In this document: in pieces, positions 1 through 11,768 of the stretch | How positions within the stretch are numbered: the first letter of the stretch is position 1 | Layout of the letters: each line of letters begins with the position of its first letter | NCBI RefSeq assembly: GCF_037975245.1 | Contig: NC_092571.1 | Span: 9,214,501 to 9,278,500 of the forward strand | Origin: Apostichopus japonicus | Taxonomy: Eukaryota > Echinodermata > Holothuroidea > Aspidochirotida > Stichopodidae | Direction: 5' to 3' | DNA: 64,000 nucleotides | Position numbers and translations under genes: made by a program | The notes under the pieces: generated by a model | Databases searched by the model: none | What the model was told of the DNA's origin: nothing | What the model saw: only the letters and a program-made list of their open reading frames with translations

Positions 1-19
1 ATTGATCGGTACCGAACAT

Positions 20-45
20 TCGATTGATCGGTACCGAACATTCGA
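20..45. other. 26-bp quasi-palindrome formed by the consensus monomer
   Basis: Positions 20-45 (one monomer plus flanking TCGA) equal their own reverse complement except at two base pairs, window positions 24/41 and 27/38 (monomer T2 with T19, and A5 with A16). The dyad centre is GGT|ACC. Because the array is periodic, a second pseudo-dyad lies at TTC|GAT every 22 bp. Single strands of this DNA could fold into hairpins at any monomer; that is inference from sequence only. Confidence 0.9.
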
Positions 46-54
46 TTGATCAAT
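45..54. other. Perfect 10-bp palindrome variant ATTGATCAAT
   Basis: A linked double change, GG to AA at monomer positions 8-9, replaces the GGTACC dyad with a new perfect dyad centred on GATC. It is among the most frequent variants (GATCAATACC). On the minus strand it introduces TGA in one frame. Confidence 0.92.
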
Positions 55-82
55 ACCGCACATTCGATTGATCGGTAACGAA

Positions 83-92
83 CAATCGATTG
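83..92. other. Perfect 10-bp palindrome variant CAATCGATTG
   Basis: T-to-A at monomer position 19 converts CATTCGATTG, which has one mismatched pair, into a perfect dyad at the monomer junction. This is one of the commonest variants in the array (ACAATCG). Confidence 0.92.
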
Positions 93-555
93 ATCGGTAC
101 CGCACATTCGATTGATCGGTAACGAACATTCGATTGATCGGTACCGCACATTCGATTGATCGGTACCGAACATTCGATTGATCAATACCGCACATTCCAT
201 TGATCGGTACCGCACATTCGATTGTTCGGTACCGCACATTCGATTGATCGGTACCGCACATTCGATTGATCGGTACCGCACATTCAATTGATCGGTACCG
301 AACATTCGATTGATCAATACCGCGCATTCGATTGATCGGTACCGCACATTCGATTCATCGGTACGGTACGGAACATTCGATTGATCGGTACCGAACATTT
401 GATTGATCGGTACCGAACATTCGATTGATCGGTACCGAACATTCGATTGATCAATACCGCACATTAGATTGATCGGTACCGCACATTCCATTGATCGGTA
501 CCGAACATTCGATTCATCGGTACCGCACATTCGATTGATCGGTACCGCACATTCG

Positions 556-577
556 ATTGATGTGTACCGCATATATG
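556..577 (+). repeat. First CATATATG-type marker monomer
   Basis: This 22-bp monomer carries clustered changes relative to consensus: GATCGG becomes GATGTG and ACATTCG becomes ATATATG. The clustered changes give an 8-bp CATATATG palindrome and remove the GGTACC core. The same multi-change monomer recurs through the left domain, for example near 2395, 4895, 9547, 12138, 17660 and 20840, so it arose once and spread. Confidence 0.9.
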
Positions 578-1081
578 ATTGATCGGTACCGCACATTCGA
601 TTGATCGGTACCGAACATTCGATTGATCGGTACCGAACATTCTATTGATCGGTACCGAACATTCGATTGATCGGTACCGAACATTCGATTGATCGGTACC
701 GAACATTTGATTGATCAATACCGCACATTCGATTGATCGGTAACGAACATTCGATTAATCGGTACCGCACATTCGATTGATCGGTAACGAACATTCGATT
801 GATCGGTACCGCACATTCGATTGATCGGTACCGAACATTCGATTGATCAATACCGCACATTCGATTGATCGGTACCGCACATTCGATTGATCGGTACCGA
901 ACATTCGATTGATCGGTACCCCACATTCGATTCATCGGTACCGCACATTCGATTGATCGGTAACGCACATTCGATTGATCGGTACCGAACATTCGATTGA
1001 TCAATACCGCACATTCGATTGATCGGTAACGAACAATCGATTGATCGGTACCGCACATTCGATTGATCGGTCACGAACATT

Positions 1082-1091
1082 CGATTAATCG
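1082..1091. other. Perfect 10-bp palindrome variant CGATTAATCG
   Basis: G-to-A at monomer position 4 removes the central mismatch of CGATTGATCG. It is a recurrent variant (GATTAATCGG). On the minus strand it also creates a TAA stop, one of the changes that ends the long spurious reading frames. Confidence 0.92.
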
Positions 1092-2507
1092 GTACCGCAC
1101 ATTCGATTGATCGGTACCGAACATTCGATTGATCAATACCGCACATTCCATTGATCGGTACCGCACATTCGATTGTTCGGTACCGCACATTCGATTGTTC
1201 GGTACCGCACATATGATTGATCGGTACCGCACATTCGATTGATCGGTACCGCACATTCGATTGATCGGTACCGAACATTCGATTGATCGGTACCGAACAT
1301 TCGATTGATCGGTACCGAACATTCGATTGATCGGTATCGAACATTCGATTGATCGGTACCGCACAATCGATTGATCTGTACCGCACATTCGATTAATCGG
1401 TACCGCACATTCGATTGATCGGTACCGAACATTCGATAGATCAATACCGCACATTCGATTGATCGGTACCGCACATTCGATTGATCGGTACCGAACATTC
1501 GATTGATCGGTACCGCACATTCGATTGATCGGTACCGCACAATCGATTGATCGGTACGGTACCGAACATTCGATTGTTCGGTATCGCACATTAGTTGATC
1601 GGTACCGAACATTCGATTGATCGGTACCGCACATTCGATTCATCGGTACCGCACATTCGATTGATCGGTACCGCACATTCGATTGATCGGTACCGCACAT
1701 TCGATTGATCGGTACCGCACATGCGATTGATCGGTACCGCACATTCGATTGATCGGTACCGAACATTCGATTGATCGGTAACGCACATTCGATTGATCGG
1801 TACCGCACATTCGATTGATCGGTACCGAACATTCGATTGATCGGTAACGCACATTCGATTGATCGGTACCGAACATTCGATTGATCGGTACCGAACATTC
1901 GATTCATCGGTAACGCACATTCGATTGATCGGTACCGCACATTCGATTGATCGGTACGGTACCGAACATTCGATTGTTCGGTATCGCACATTAGTTGATC
2001 GGTACGGCACATTCGATTGATCGGTACCGCACATTCGATTCATCGGTACCGAACATTCGATTGATCGGTTCCGTACATTCGATTGATCGGTACCGAACAT
2101 TCGATTGATCGGTACCGCACAATCGATTGATCGGTACCGAACATTCGATTGATCGGTACCGAACATTCGATTGATCAATACCGCACATTCGACTGATCGG
2201 TAACGAACAATCGATTGATCGGTACCGCACATTCGATTGATCGGTACCTCACATTCGATTGATCGGTACAGCACATTCGATTGATCGGAACCGCACATTC
2301 GATTGATGTGTACCGCATATATGATTGATCGGTACCGCACATTCGATTGATCGGTACAGCACATTCGATTGATCGGACCCGCACATTCGATTGATGTGTA
2401 CCGCATATATGATTGATCGGTACCGCACATTCGATTGATCGGTACCGAACATTCGATTGATCGGTACGGTACCGAACATTCGATTGTTCGGTATCGCACA
2501 TTAATTG
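1088..2507 (+). repeat. 1,420-bp tandem duplication, copy 1
   Basis: This segment recurs immediately downstream at an offset of 1,420 bp. For example, the ATTCGATTGATCGG...CAATACC run at 1101 matches 2521. The length equals 64 monomers plus three +4-bp indel cassettes (1408 + 12), which is what the visible cassettes near 1546, 1945 and 2456 predict. Copies differ by a few point changes, for example TACCTCAC near 2245 where the second copy has TACCGCAC. Boundaries are good to about 20 bp. Confidence 0.85.
1546..1594 (+). repeat. Two-monomer indel cassette (CGGTA duplication), first clear copy
   Basis: A 27-bp monomer with a duplicated CGGTA (reading CGGTACGGTACCG) is followed by an ATTGTTCGGTATCGCACATT monomer ending TAG. 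The next monomer is one base short, so the net gain is 4 bp. This linked pair occurs dozens of times across both domains, every 0.3-2 kb, and is the main source of departures from 22-bp register. Linkage of three independent features (+5, GTTCGGTATCG, -1) implies one origin followed by spread. Confidence 0.92.
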
Positions 2508-3950
2508 ATCGGTACCGCACATTCGATTGATCGGTACCGAACATTCGATTGATCAATACCGCACATTCCATTGATCGGTACCGCACATTCGATTGTTCGG
2601 TACCGCACATTCGATTGTTCGGTACCGCACATATGATTGATCGGTACCGCACATTCGATTGATCGGTACCGCACATTCGATTGATCGGTACCGAACATTC
2701 GATTGATCGGTACCGAACATTCGATTGATCGGTACCGAACATTCGATTGATCGGGATCGAACATTCGATTGATCGGTACCGCACAATCGATTGATCTGTA
2801 CCGCACATTCGATTAATCGGTACCGCACATTCGATTGATCGGTACCGAACATTCGATAGATCAATACCGCACATTCGATTGATCGGTACCGCACATTCGA
2901 TTGATCGGTACCGAACATTCGATTGATCGGTACCGCACATTCGATTGATCGGTACCGCACAATCGATTGATCGGTACGGTACCGAACATTCGATTGTTCG
3001 GTATCGAACATTAGTTGATCGGTACCGAACATTCGATTGATCGGTACCGCACATTCGATTCATCGGTACCGCACATTCGATTGATCGGTACCGCACATTC
3101 GATTGATCGGTACCGCACATTCGATTGATCGGTACCGCACATGCGATTGATCGGTACCGCACATTCGATTGATCGGTACCGAACATTCGATTGATCGGTA
3201 ACGCACATTCGATTGATCGGTACCGCACATTCGATTGATCGGTACCGAACATTCGATTGATCGGTAACGCACATTCGATTGATCGGTACCGAACATTCGA
3301 TTGATCGGTACCGAACATTCGATTCATCGGTAACGCACATTCGATTGATCGGTACCGCACATTCGATTGATCGGTACGGTACCGAACATTCGATTGTTCG
3401 GTATCGCACATTAGTTGATCGGTACCGCACATTCGATTGATCGGTACCGCACATTCGATTCATCGGTACCGAACATTCGATTGATCGGTTCCGTACATTC
3501 GATTGATCGGTACCGAACATTCGATTGATCGGTACCGCACAATCGATTGATCGGTACCGAACATTCGATTGATCGGTACCGAACATTCGATTGATCAATA
3601 CCGCACATTCGATTGATCGGTAACGAACAATCGATTGATCGGTACCGCACATTCGATTGATCGGTACCGCACATTCGATTGATCGGTACAGCACATTCGA
3701 TTGATCGGAACCGCACATTCGATTGATGTGTACCGCATATATGATTGATCGGTACCGCACATTCGATTGATCGGTACAGCACATTCGATTGATCGGTACA
3801 GCACATTCGATTGATCGGACCCGCACATTCGATTGATGTGTACCGCATATATGATTGATCGGTACCGCACATTCGATTGATCGGTACCGAACATTCGATT
3901 GATCGGTACGGTACCGAACATTCGATTGTTCGGTATCGCACATTAATTGA
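2508..3950 (+). repeat. 1,420-bp tandem duplication, copy 2 (plus one monomer)
   Basis: This copy matches 1088-2507 but has one extra 22-bp GTACAGCAC monomer near 3775-3800, which makes it about 1,442 bp. It lies inside copy 1 of the 4,652-bp higher-order repeat and is therefore carried again at about 7160-8602. The order of events is inferred: the 1.4-kb duplication first, the 4.65-kb duplication later. Confidence 0.85.
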
Positions 3951-4567
3951 TCGGTACCGCACATTCGATTGATCAATACCGCACATTCGATTGATCGGTA
4001 CCGCACATTCGATTGATCGGTACCGAACATTCGATTGATCGGTAGCGAACATTCGATTGATCGGTACCGCACATTCGATTGATCGGTACCGAACATTCGA
4101 TTGATCGGTACCGCACATTCGATTGATCGGTACCGAACATTCGATTGATCGGTATCGAACATTCGATTGATCGGTACCGCACAATCGATTGATCGGTACC
4201 GCACATTCGATTAATCGGTACCGCACATTCGATTGATCGGTACCGAACATTCGATTGATCAATACCGCACATTCGATTGATCGGTACCGCACATTCGATT
4301 GATCGGTACCGCTCATTCGATTGATCAGAACCGCACATTCGATTGTTCGGTACCGCACAATCGATTGATCGGTACGGTACCGAACATTCGATTGTTCGGT
4401 ATCGCACATTTGTTGATCGGTACCGAACATTCGATTGATCGGTACCGCACATTCGATTCATCGGTACCGCACATTCGATTGATCGGTACCGCACATTCGA
4501 TTGATCGGTACCGAACATTCGATTGATCGGTACCGAACATTCGATTCAACGGTACCGAACACTCGAT

Positions 4568-4583
4568 TGATCGGTACCGATCA
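4568..4583. other. Perfect 16-bp palindrome variant TGATCGGTACCGATCA
   Basis: A single A-to-T change at monomer position 16 repairs the inner mismatch of the quasi-palindrome and gives a perfect 16-bp inverted repeat. The same change is recurrent in both domains (seen as CGATCATTCG), for example near 9234, 33346, 36367 and 43548. Confidence 0.92.
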
Positions 4584-6006
4584 TTCGATTGATCGGTACC
4601 GAACATTCGATTGATCGGTACCGCACATTCGATTCATCGGTACCGAACATTCGATTGATCGGTACCGTACATTCGATTGATCGGTACCGAACATTCGATT
4701 GATCGGTACCGAACAATCGATTGATCGGTACCGAACATTCGATTGATCGGTACCGAACATTCGATTGATCAATACCGCACATTCGATTGATCGGTAACGA
4801 ACAATCGATTGATCGGTACCGCACATTCGATTGATCGGTACCGCACATTCGATTGATCGGTACAGCACATTCGATTGATCGGAACCGCACATTCGATTGA
4901 TGTGTACCGCATATATGATTGATCGGTACCGCACATTCGATTGATCGGTACCGAACATTCGATTGATCGGTACGGTACCGAACATTCGATTGTTCGGTAT
5001 CGCACATTAATTGATCGGTACCGCACATTCGATTGATCAATACCGCACATTCGATTGATCGGTACCGCACATTCGATTGATCGGTACCGAACATTCGATT
5101 GATCGGTACCGAACATTCGATTGATCGGTACCGCACATTCGATTGATCGGTACCGAACATTCGATTGATCGGTACCGCACATTCGATTGATCGGTACCGA
5201 ACATTCGATTGATCGGTATCGAACATTCGATTGATCGGTGCCGCACAATCGATTGATCGGTACCGCACATTCGATTAATCGGTACCGCACATTCGATTGA
5301 TCGGTACCGAACAATCGATTGATCGGTACCGCACAATCGATTGATCGGTACCGAACATTCGATTGATCGGTACCGAACATTCGATTGATCGGTACGGTAT
5401 CGAACATTCGATTGTTCGGTATCGCACATTAGTTGATCGGTACCGCACATTCGATTGATCGGTACCGCACATTCGATTCATCGGTACCGAACATTCGATT
5501 GATCGGTACCGTACATTCGATTGATCGGTACCGAACATTCGATTGATCGGTACCGCACAATCGATTGATCGGTACCGAACATTCGATTGATCGGTACCGA
5601 ACATTCGATTGATCGGTACCGAACATTCGATTGATCAATACCGCACATTCGATTGATCGGTAACGAACAATCGATTGATCGGTACCGCACATTCGATTGA
5701 TCGGTACCGAACATTCGATTGATCGGTACCGCACATTCGATTGATCGGTACCGAACATTCGATTGATCAATACCGCACATTCCATTGATCGGTACCGCAC
5801 ATTCGATTGTTCGGTACCGCACATTCGATTGATCGGTACAGCACATTCGATTGATCGGTACCGCACATTCGATTGATCGGTACCGAACATTCGATTGATC
5901 AATACCGCGCATTCGATTGATCGGTACCGCACATTCGATTCATCGGTACGGTACCGAACATTCGATTGTACGGTACCGCATATATGATTGATCGGTACCG
6001 CACATT

Positions 6007-6016
6007 CGATCGATCG
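6007..6016. other. Perfect 10-bp palindrome variant CGATCGATCG
   Basis: T-to-C at monomer position 3 is the other way to repair CGATTGATCG. It is found here and near 10660, 13202, 18250, 20040, 22870, 23250, 29089 and 47883. Confidence 0.92.
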
Positions 6017-7116
6017 GTACCGAACATTCGATTGATCGGTACCGAACATTGTATTGATCGGTACCGAACATTCGATTGATCGGTACCGAACATTTGATTG
6101 ATCGGTACCGAACATTCGATTGATCGGTACCGAACATTCGATTGATCAATACCGCACATTCGATTGATCGGTACCGCACATTCGATTGATCGGTACCGAA
6201 CATTCGATTCATCGGTACCGATCATTTGATTGATCGGTACCGCACATTCGATTGATGTGTACCGCATATATGATTGATCGGTACCGCACATTCGATTGAT
6301 CGGTACCGAACATTCGATTGATCGGTACCGAACATTCTATTGATCGGTACCGAACATTCGATTGATCGGTACCGAACATTCGATTGATCGGTACCGAACA
6401 TTCGATTGATCAATACCGCACATTCGATTGATCGGTAACGAACATTCGATTAATCGGTACCGCACATTCGATTGATCGGTAACGAACATTCGATTGATCG
6501 GTACCGCACATTCGATTGATCGGTACCGAACATTCGATTGATCAATACCGCACATTCGATTGATCGGTACCGAACAATCGATTGATCGGTACCGAACATT
6601 CGATTCATCGGTACCCCACATTCGATTCATCGGTACCGCACATTCGATTGATCGGTAACGCACATTCGATTGATCGGTACCGAACATTCGATTGATCAAT
6701 ACCGCACATTCGATTGATCGGTAACGAACAATCGATTGATCGGTACCGCACATTCGATTGATCGGTAACGAACATTCGATTGATCGGTACCGCACATTCG
6801 ATTGATCGGTACCGAACATTCGATTGATCAATACCGCACATTCCATTGATCGGTACCGCAAATTCGATTGTTCGGTACCGCACATTCGATTGTTCGGTAC
6901 CGCACATATGATTGATCGGTACCGCACATTCGATTGATCGGTACCGCACATTCGATTGATCGGTACCGAACATTCGATTGTTCGGTATCGCACATTTGTT
7001 GATCGGTACCGAACATTCGATTGATCGGTACCGCACATTCGATTCATCGGTACCGCACATTCGATTGATCGGTACCGCACATTCGATTGATCGGTACCGA
7101 ACATTCGATTGATCGG

Positions 7117-10100
7117 TACGGTACCGAACATTCGATTGTTCGGTATCGCACATTAATTGATCGGTACCGCACATTCGATTGATCGGTACCGAACATTCGA
7201 TTGATCAATACCGCACATTCCATTGATCGGTACCGCACATTCGATTGTTCGGTACCGCACATTCGATTGTTCGGTACCGCACATATGATTGATCGGTACC
7301 GCACATTCGATTGATCGGTACCGCACATTCGATTGATCGGTACCGAACATTCGATTGATCGGTACCGAACATTCGATTGATCGGTACCGAACATTCGATT
7401 GATCGGTATCGAACATTCGATTGATCGGTACCGCACAATCGATTGATCTGTACCGCACATTCGATTAATCGGTACCGCACATTCGATTGATCGGTACCGA
7501 ACATTCGATAGATCAATACCGCACATTCGATTGATCGGTACCGCACATTCGATTGATCGGTACCGAACATTCGATTGATCGGTACCGCACATTCGATTGA
7601 TCGGTACCGCACAATCGATTGATCGGTACGGTACCGAACATTCGATTGTTCGGTATCGCACATTAGTTGATCGGTACCGAACATTCGATTGATCGGTACC
7701 GCACATTCGATTCATCGGTACCGCACATTCGATTGATCGGTACCGCACATTCGATTGATCGGTACCGCACATTCGATTGATCGGTACCGCACATGCGATT
7801 GATCGGTACCGCACATTCGATTGATCGGTACCGAACATTCGATTGATCGGTAACGCACATTCGATTGATCGGTACCGCACATTCGATTGATCGGTACCGA
7901 ACATTCGATTGATCGGTAACGCACATTCGATTGATCGGTACCGAACATTCGATTGATCGGTACCGAACATTCGATTCATCGGTAACGCACATTCGATTGA
8001 TCGGTACCGCACATTCGATTGATCGGTACGGTACCGAACATTCGATTGTTCGGTATCGCACATTAGTTGATCGGTACCGCACATTCGATTGATCGGTACC
8101 GCACATTCGATTCATCGGTACCGAACATTCGATTGATCGGTTCCGTACATTCGATTGATCGGTACCGAACATTCGATTGATCGGTACCGCACAATCGATT
8201 GATCGGTACCGAACATTCGATTGATCGGTACCGAACATTCGATTGATCAATACCGCACATTCGATTGATCGGTAACGAACAATCGATTGATCGGTACCGC
8301 ACATTCGATTGATCGGTACCGCACATTCGATTGATCGGTACAGCACATTCGATTGATCGGAACCGCACATTCGATTGATGTGTACCGCATATATGATTGA
8401 TCGGTACCGCACATTCGATTGATCGGTACAGCACATTCGATTGATCGGTACAGCACATTCGATTGATCGGACCCGCACATTCGATTGATGTGTACCGCAT
8501 ATATGATTGATCGGTACCGCACATTCGATTGATCGGTACCGAACATTCGATTGATCGGTACGGTACCGAACATTCGATTGTTCGGTATCGCACATTAATT
8601 GATCGGTACCGCACATTCGATTGATCAATACCGCACATTCGATTGATCGGTACCGCACATTCGATTGATCGGTACCGAACATTCGATTGATCGGTAGCGA
8701 ACATTCGATTGATCGGTACCGCACATTCGATTGATCGGTACCGAACATTCGATTGATCGGTACCGCACATTCGATTGATCGGTACCGAACATTCGATTGA
8801 TCGGTATCGAACATTCGATTGATCGGTACCGCACAATCGATTGATCGGTACCGCACATTCGATTAATCGGTACCGCACATTCGATTGATCGGTACCGAAC
8901 ATTCGATTGATCAATACCGCACATTCGATTGATCGGTACCGCACATTCGATTGATCGGTACCGCTCATTCGATTGATCAGAACCGCACATTCGATTGTTC
9001 GGTACCGCACAATCGATTGATCGGTACGGTACCGAACATTCGATTGTTCGGTATCGCACATTTGTTGATCGGTACCGAACATTCGATTGATCGGTACCGC
9101 ACATTCGATTCATCGGTACCGCACATTCGATTGATCGGTACCGCACATTCGATTGATCGGTACCGAACATTCGATTGATCGGTACCGAACATTCGATTCA
9201 ACGGTACCGAACACTCGATTGATCGGTACCGATCATTCGATTGATCGGTACCGAACATTCGATTGATCGGTACCGCACATTCGATTCATCGGTACCGAAC
9301 ATTCGATTGATCGGTACCGTACATTCGATTGATCGGTACCGAACATTCGATTGATCGGTACCGAACAATCGATTGATCGGTACCGAACATTCGATTGATC
9401 GGTACCGAACATTCGATTGATCAATACCGCACATTCGATTGATCGGTAACGAACAATCGATTGATCGGTACCGCACATTCGATTGATCGGTACCGCACAT
9501 TCGATTGATCGGTACAGCACATTCGATTGATCGGAACCGCACATTCGATTGATGTGTACCGCATATATGATTGATCGGTACCGCACATTCGATTGATCGG
9601 TACCGAACATTCGATTGATCGGTACGGTACCGAACATTCGATTGTTCGGTATCGCACATTAATTGATCGGTACCGCACATTCGATTGATCAATACCGCAC
9701 ATTCGATTGATCGGTACCGCACATTCGATTGATCGGTACCGAACATTCGATTGATCGGTACCGAACATTCGATTGATCGGTACCGCACATTCGATTGATC
9801 GGTACCGAACATTCGATTGATCGGTACCGCACATTCGATTGATCGGTACCGAACATTCGATTGATCGGTATCGAACATTCGATTGATCGGTGCCGCACAA
9901 TCGATTGATCGGTACCGCACATTCGATTAATCGGTACCGCACATTCGATTGATCGGTACCGAACAATCGATTGATCGGTACCGCACAATCGATTGATCGG
10001 TACCGAACATTCGATTGATCGGTACCGAACATTCGATTGATCGGTACGGTATCGAACATTCGATTGTTCGGTATCGCACATTAGTTGATCGGTACCGCAC

Positions 10101-11768
10101 ATTCGATTGATCGGTACCGCACATTCGATTCATCGGTACCGAACATTCGATTGATCGGTACCGTACATTCGATTGATCGGTACCGAACATTCGATTGATC
10201 GGTACCGCACAATCGATTGATCGGTACCGAACATTCGATTGATCGGTACCGAACATTCGATTGATCGGTACCGAACATTCGATTGATCAATACCGCACAT
10301 TCGATTGATCGGTAACGAACAATCGATTGATCGGTACCGCACATTCGATTGATCGGTACCGAACATTCGATTGATCGGTACCGCACATTCGATTGATCGG
10401 TACCGAACATTCGATTGATCAATACCGCACATTCCATTGATCGGTACCGCACATTCGATTGTTCGGTACCGCACATTCGATTGATCGGTACAGCACATTC
10501 GATTGATCGGTACCGCACATTCGATTGATCGGTACCGAACATTCGATTGATCAATACCGCGCATTCGATTGATCGGTACCGCACATTCGATTCATCGGTA
10601 CGGTACCGAACATTCGATTGTACGGTACCGCATATATGATTGATCGGTACCGCACATTCGATCGATCGGTACCGAACATTCGATTGATCGGTACCGAACA
10701 TTGTATTGATCGGTACCGAACATTCGATTGATCGGTACCGAACATTTGATTGATCGGTACCGAACATTCGATTGATCGGTACCGAACATTCGATTGATCA
10801 ATACCGCACATTCGATTGATCGGTACCGCACATTCGATTGACCGGTACCGAACATTCGATTCATCGGTACCGATCATTTGATTGATCGGTACCGCACATT
10901 CGATTGATGTGTACCGCATATATGATTGATCGGTACCGCACATTCGATTGATCGGTACCGAACATTCGATTGATCGGTACCGAACATTCTATTGATCGGT
11001 ACCGAACATTCGATTGATCGGTACCGAACATTCGATTGATCGGTACCGAACATTCGATTGATCAATACCGCACATTCGATTGATCGGTAACGAACATTCG
11101 ATTAATCGGTACCGCACATTCGATTGATCGGTAACGAACATTCGATTGATCGGTACCGCACATTCGATTGATCGGTACCGAACATTCGATTGATCAATAC
11201 CGCACATTCGATTGATCGGTACCGAACAATCGATTGATCGGTACCGAACATTCGATTGATCGGTACCCCACATTCGATTCATCGGTACCGCACATTCGAT
11301 TGATCGGTAACGCACATTCGATTGATCGGTACCGAACATTCGATTGATCAATACCGCACATTCGATTGATCGGTAACGAACAATCGATTGATCGGTACCG
11401 CACATTCGATTGATCGGTAACGAACATTCGATTGATCGGTACCGCACATTCGATTGATCGGTACCGAACATTCGATTGATCAATACCGCACATTCCATTG
11501 ATCGGTACCGCAAATTCGATTGTTCGGTACCGCACATTCGATTGTTCGGTACCGCACATATGATTGATCGGTACCGCACATTCGATTGATCGGTACCGCA
11601 CATTCGATTGATCGGTACCGAACATTCGATTGTTCGGTATCGCACATTTGTTGATCGGTACCGAACATTCGATTGATCGGTACCGCACATTCGATTCATC
11701 GGTACCGCACATTCGATTGATCGGTACCGCACATTCGATTGATCGGTACCGAACATTCGATTGATCGG
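7117..11768 (+). repeat. 4,652-bp higher-order repeat, copy 2
   Basis: This is the second full copy of the segment at 2465-7116. Differences seen by eye include GACCGGTACC near 10841 where copy 1 has GATCGG, and GATTGATCGGTACCCC near 11264 where copy 1 has GATTCATCGG. The right end is sharp: at about 11,760 the sequence stops continuing as copy 1 does and restarts as the material found at about 9,170, which opens the truncated third copy. Confidence 0.88.

Larger units (their letters stand above)
2465..7116 (+). repeat. 4,652-bp higher-order repeat, copy 1
   Basis: This is a tandem higher-order repeat: marker variants, cassettes and point changes in this segment reappear at +4,652 bp. The TACGGTACC cassette at 2465 maps to 7117, the GATAGATCAATACC monomer near 2856 maps to about 7508, and the isolated GATCAGAACC monomer near 4325 maps to about 8977. 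The length is 211 monomers plus 10 bp; the 10-bp surplus is fully accounted for by the indel cassettes inside (seven +4 blocks, one +5, one -1, minus one monomer length). Only a handful of point differences separate the copies by eye. Confidence 0.88.

Noticed and set aside
1591-3432. 613-codon minus-strand open frame (and many like it, for example 33981-35822, 31284-32801, 58084-59670) as a repeat protein gene
   Set aside because: The 22-bp monomer has no stop on the minus strand in any frame, so long frames are expected by default. All three minus frames give the same 22-residue pattern, and overlapping frames are open at once. Frames begin and end at monomer variants with no promoter, splice or codon signature of their own.
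4299-4526. Short plus-strand open frames (also 8951-9178, 19090-19317, 20880-21107)
   Set aside because: They occur only where variant monomers happen to lack the usual plus-strand TGA, and they are copied along with the 4,652- and 1,790-bp duplications. Their similarity to the minus-strand translation comes from the near self-complementary monomer.
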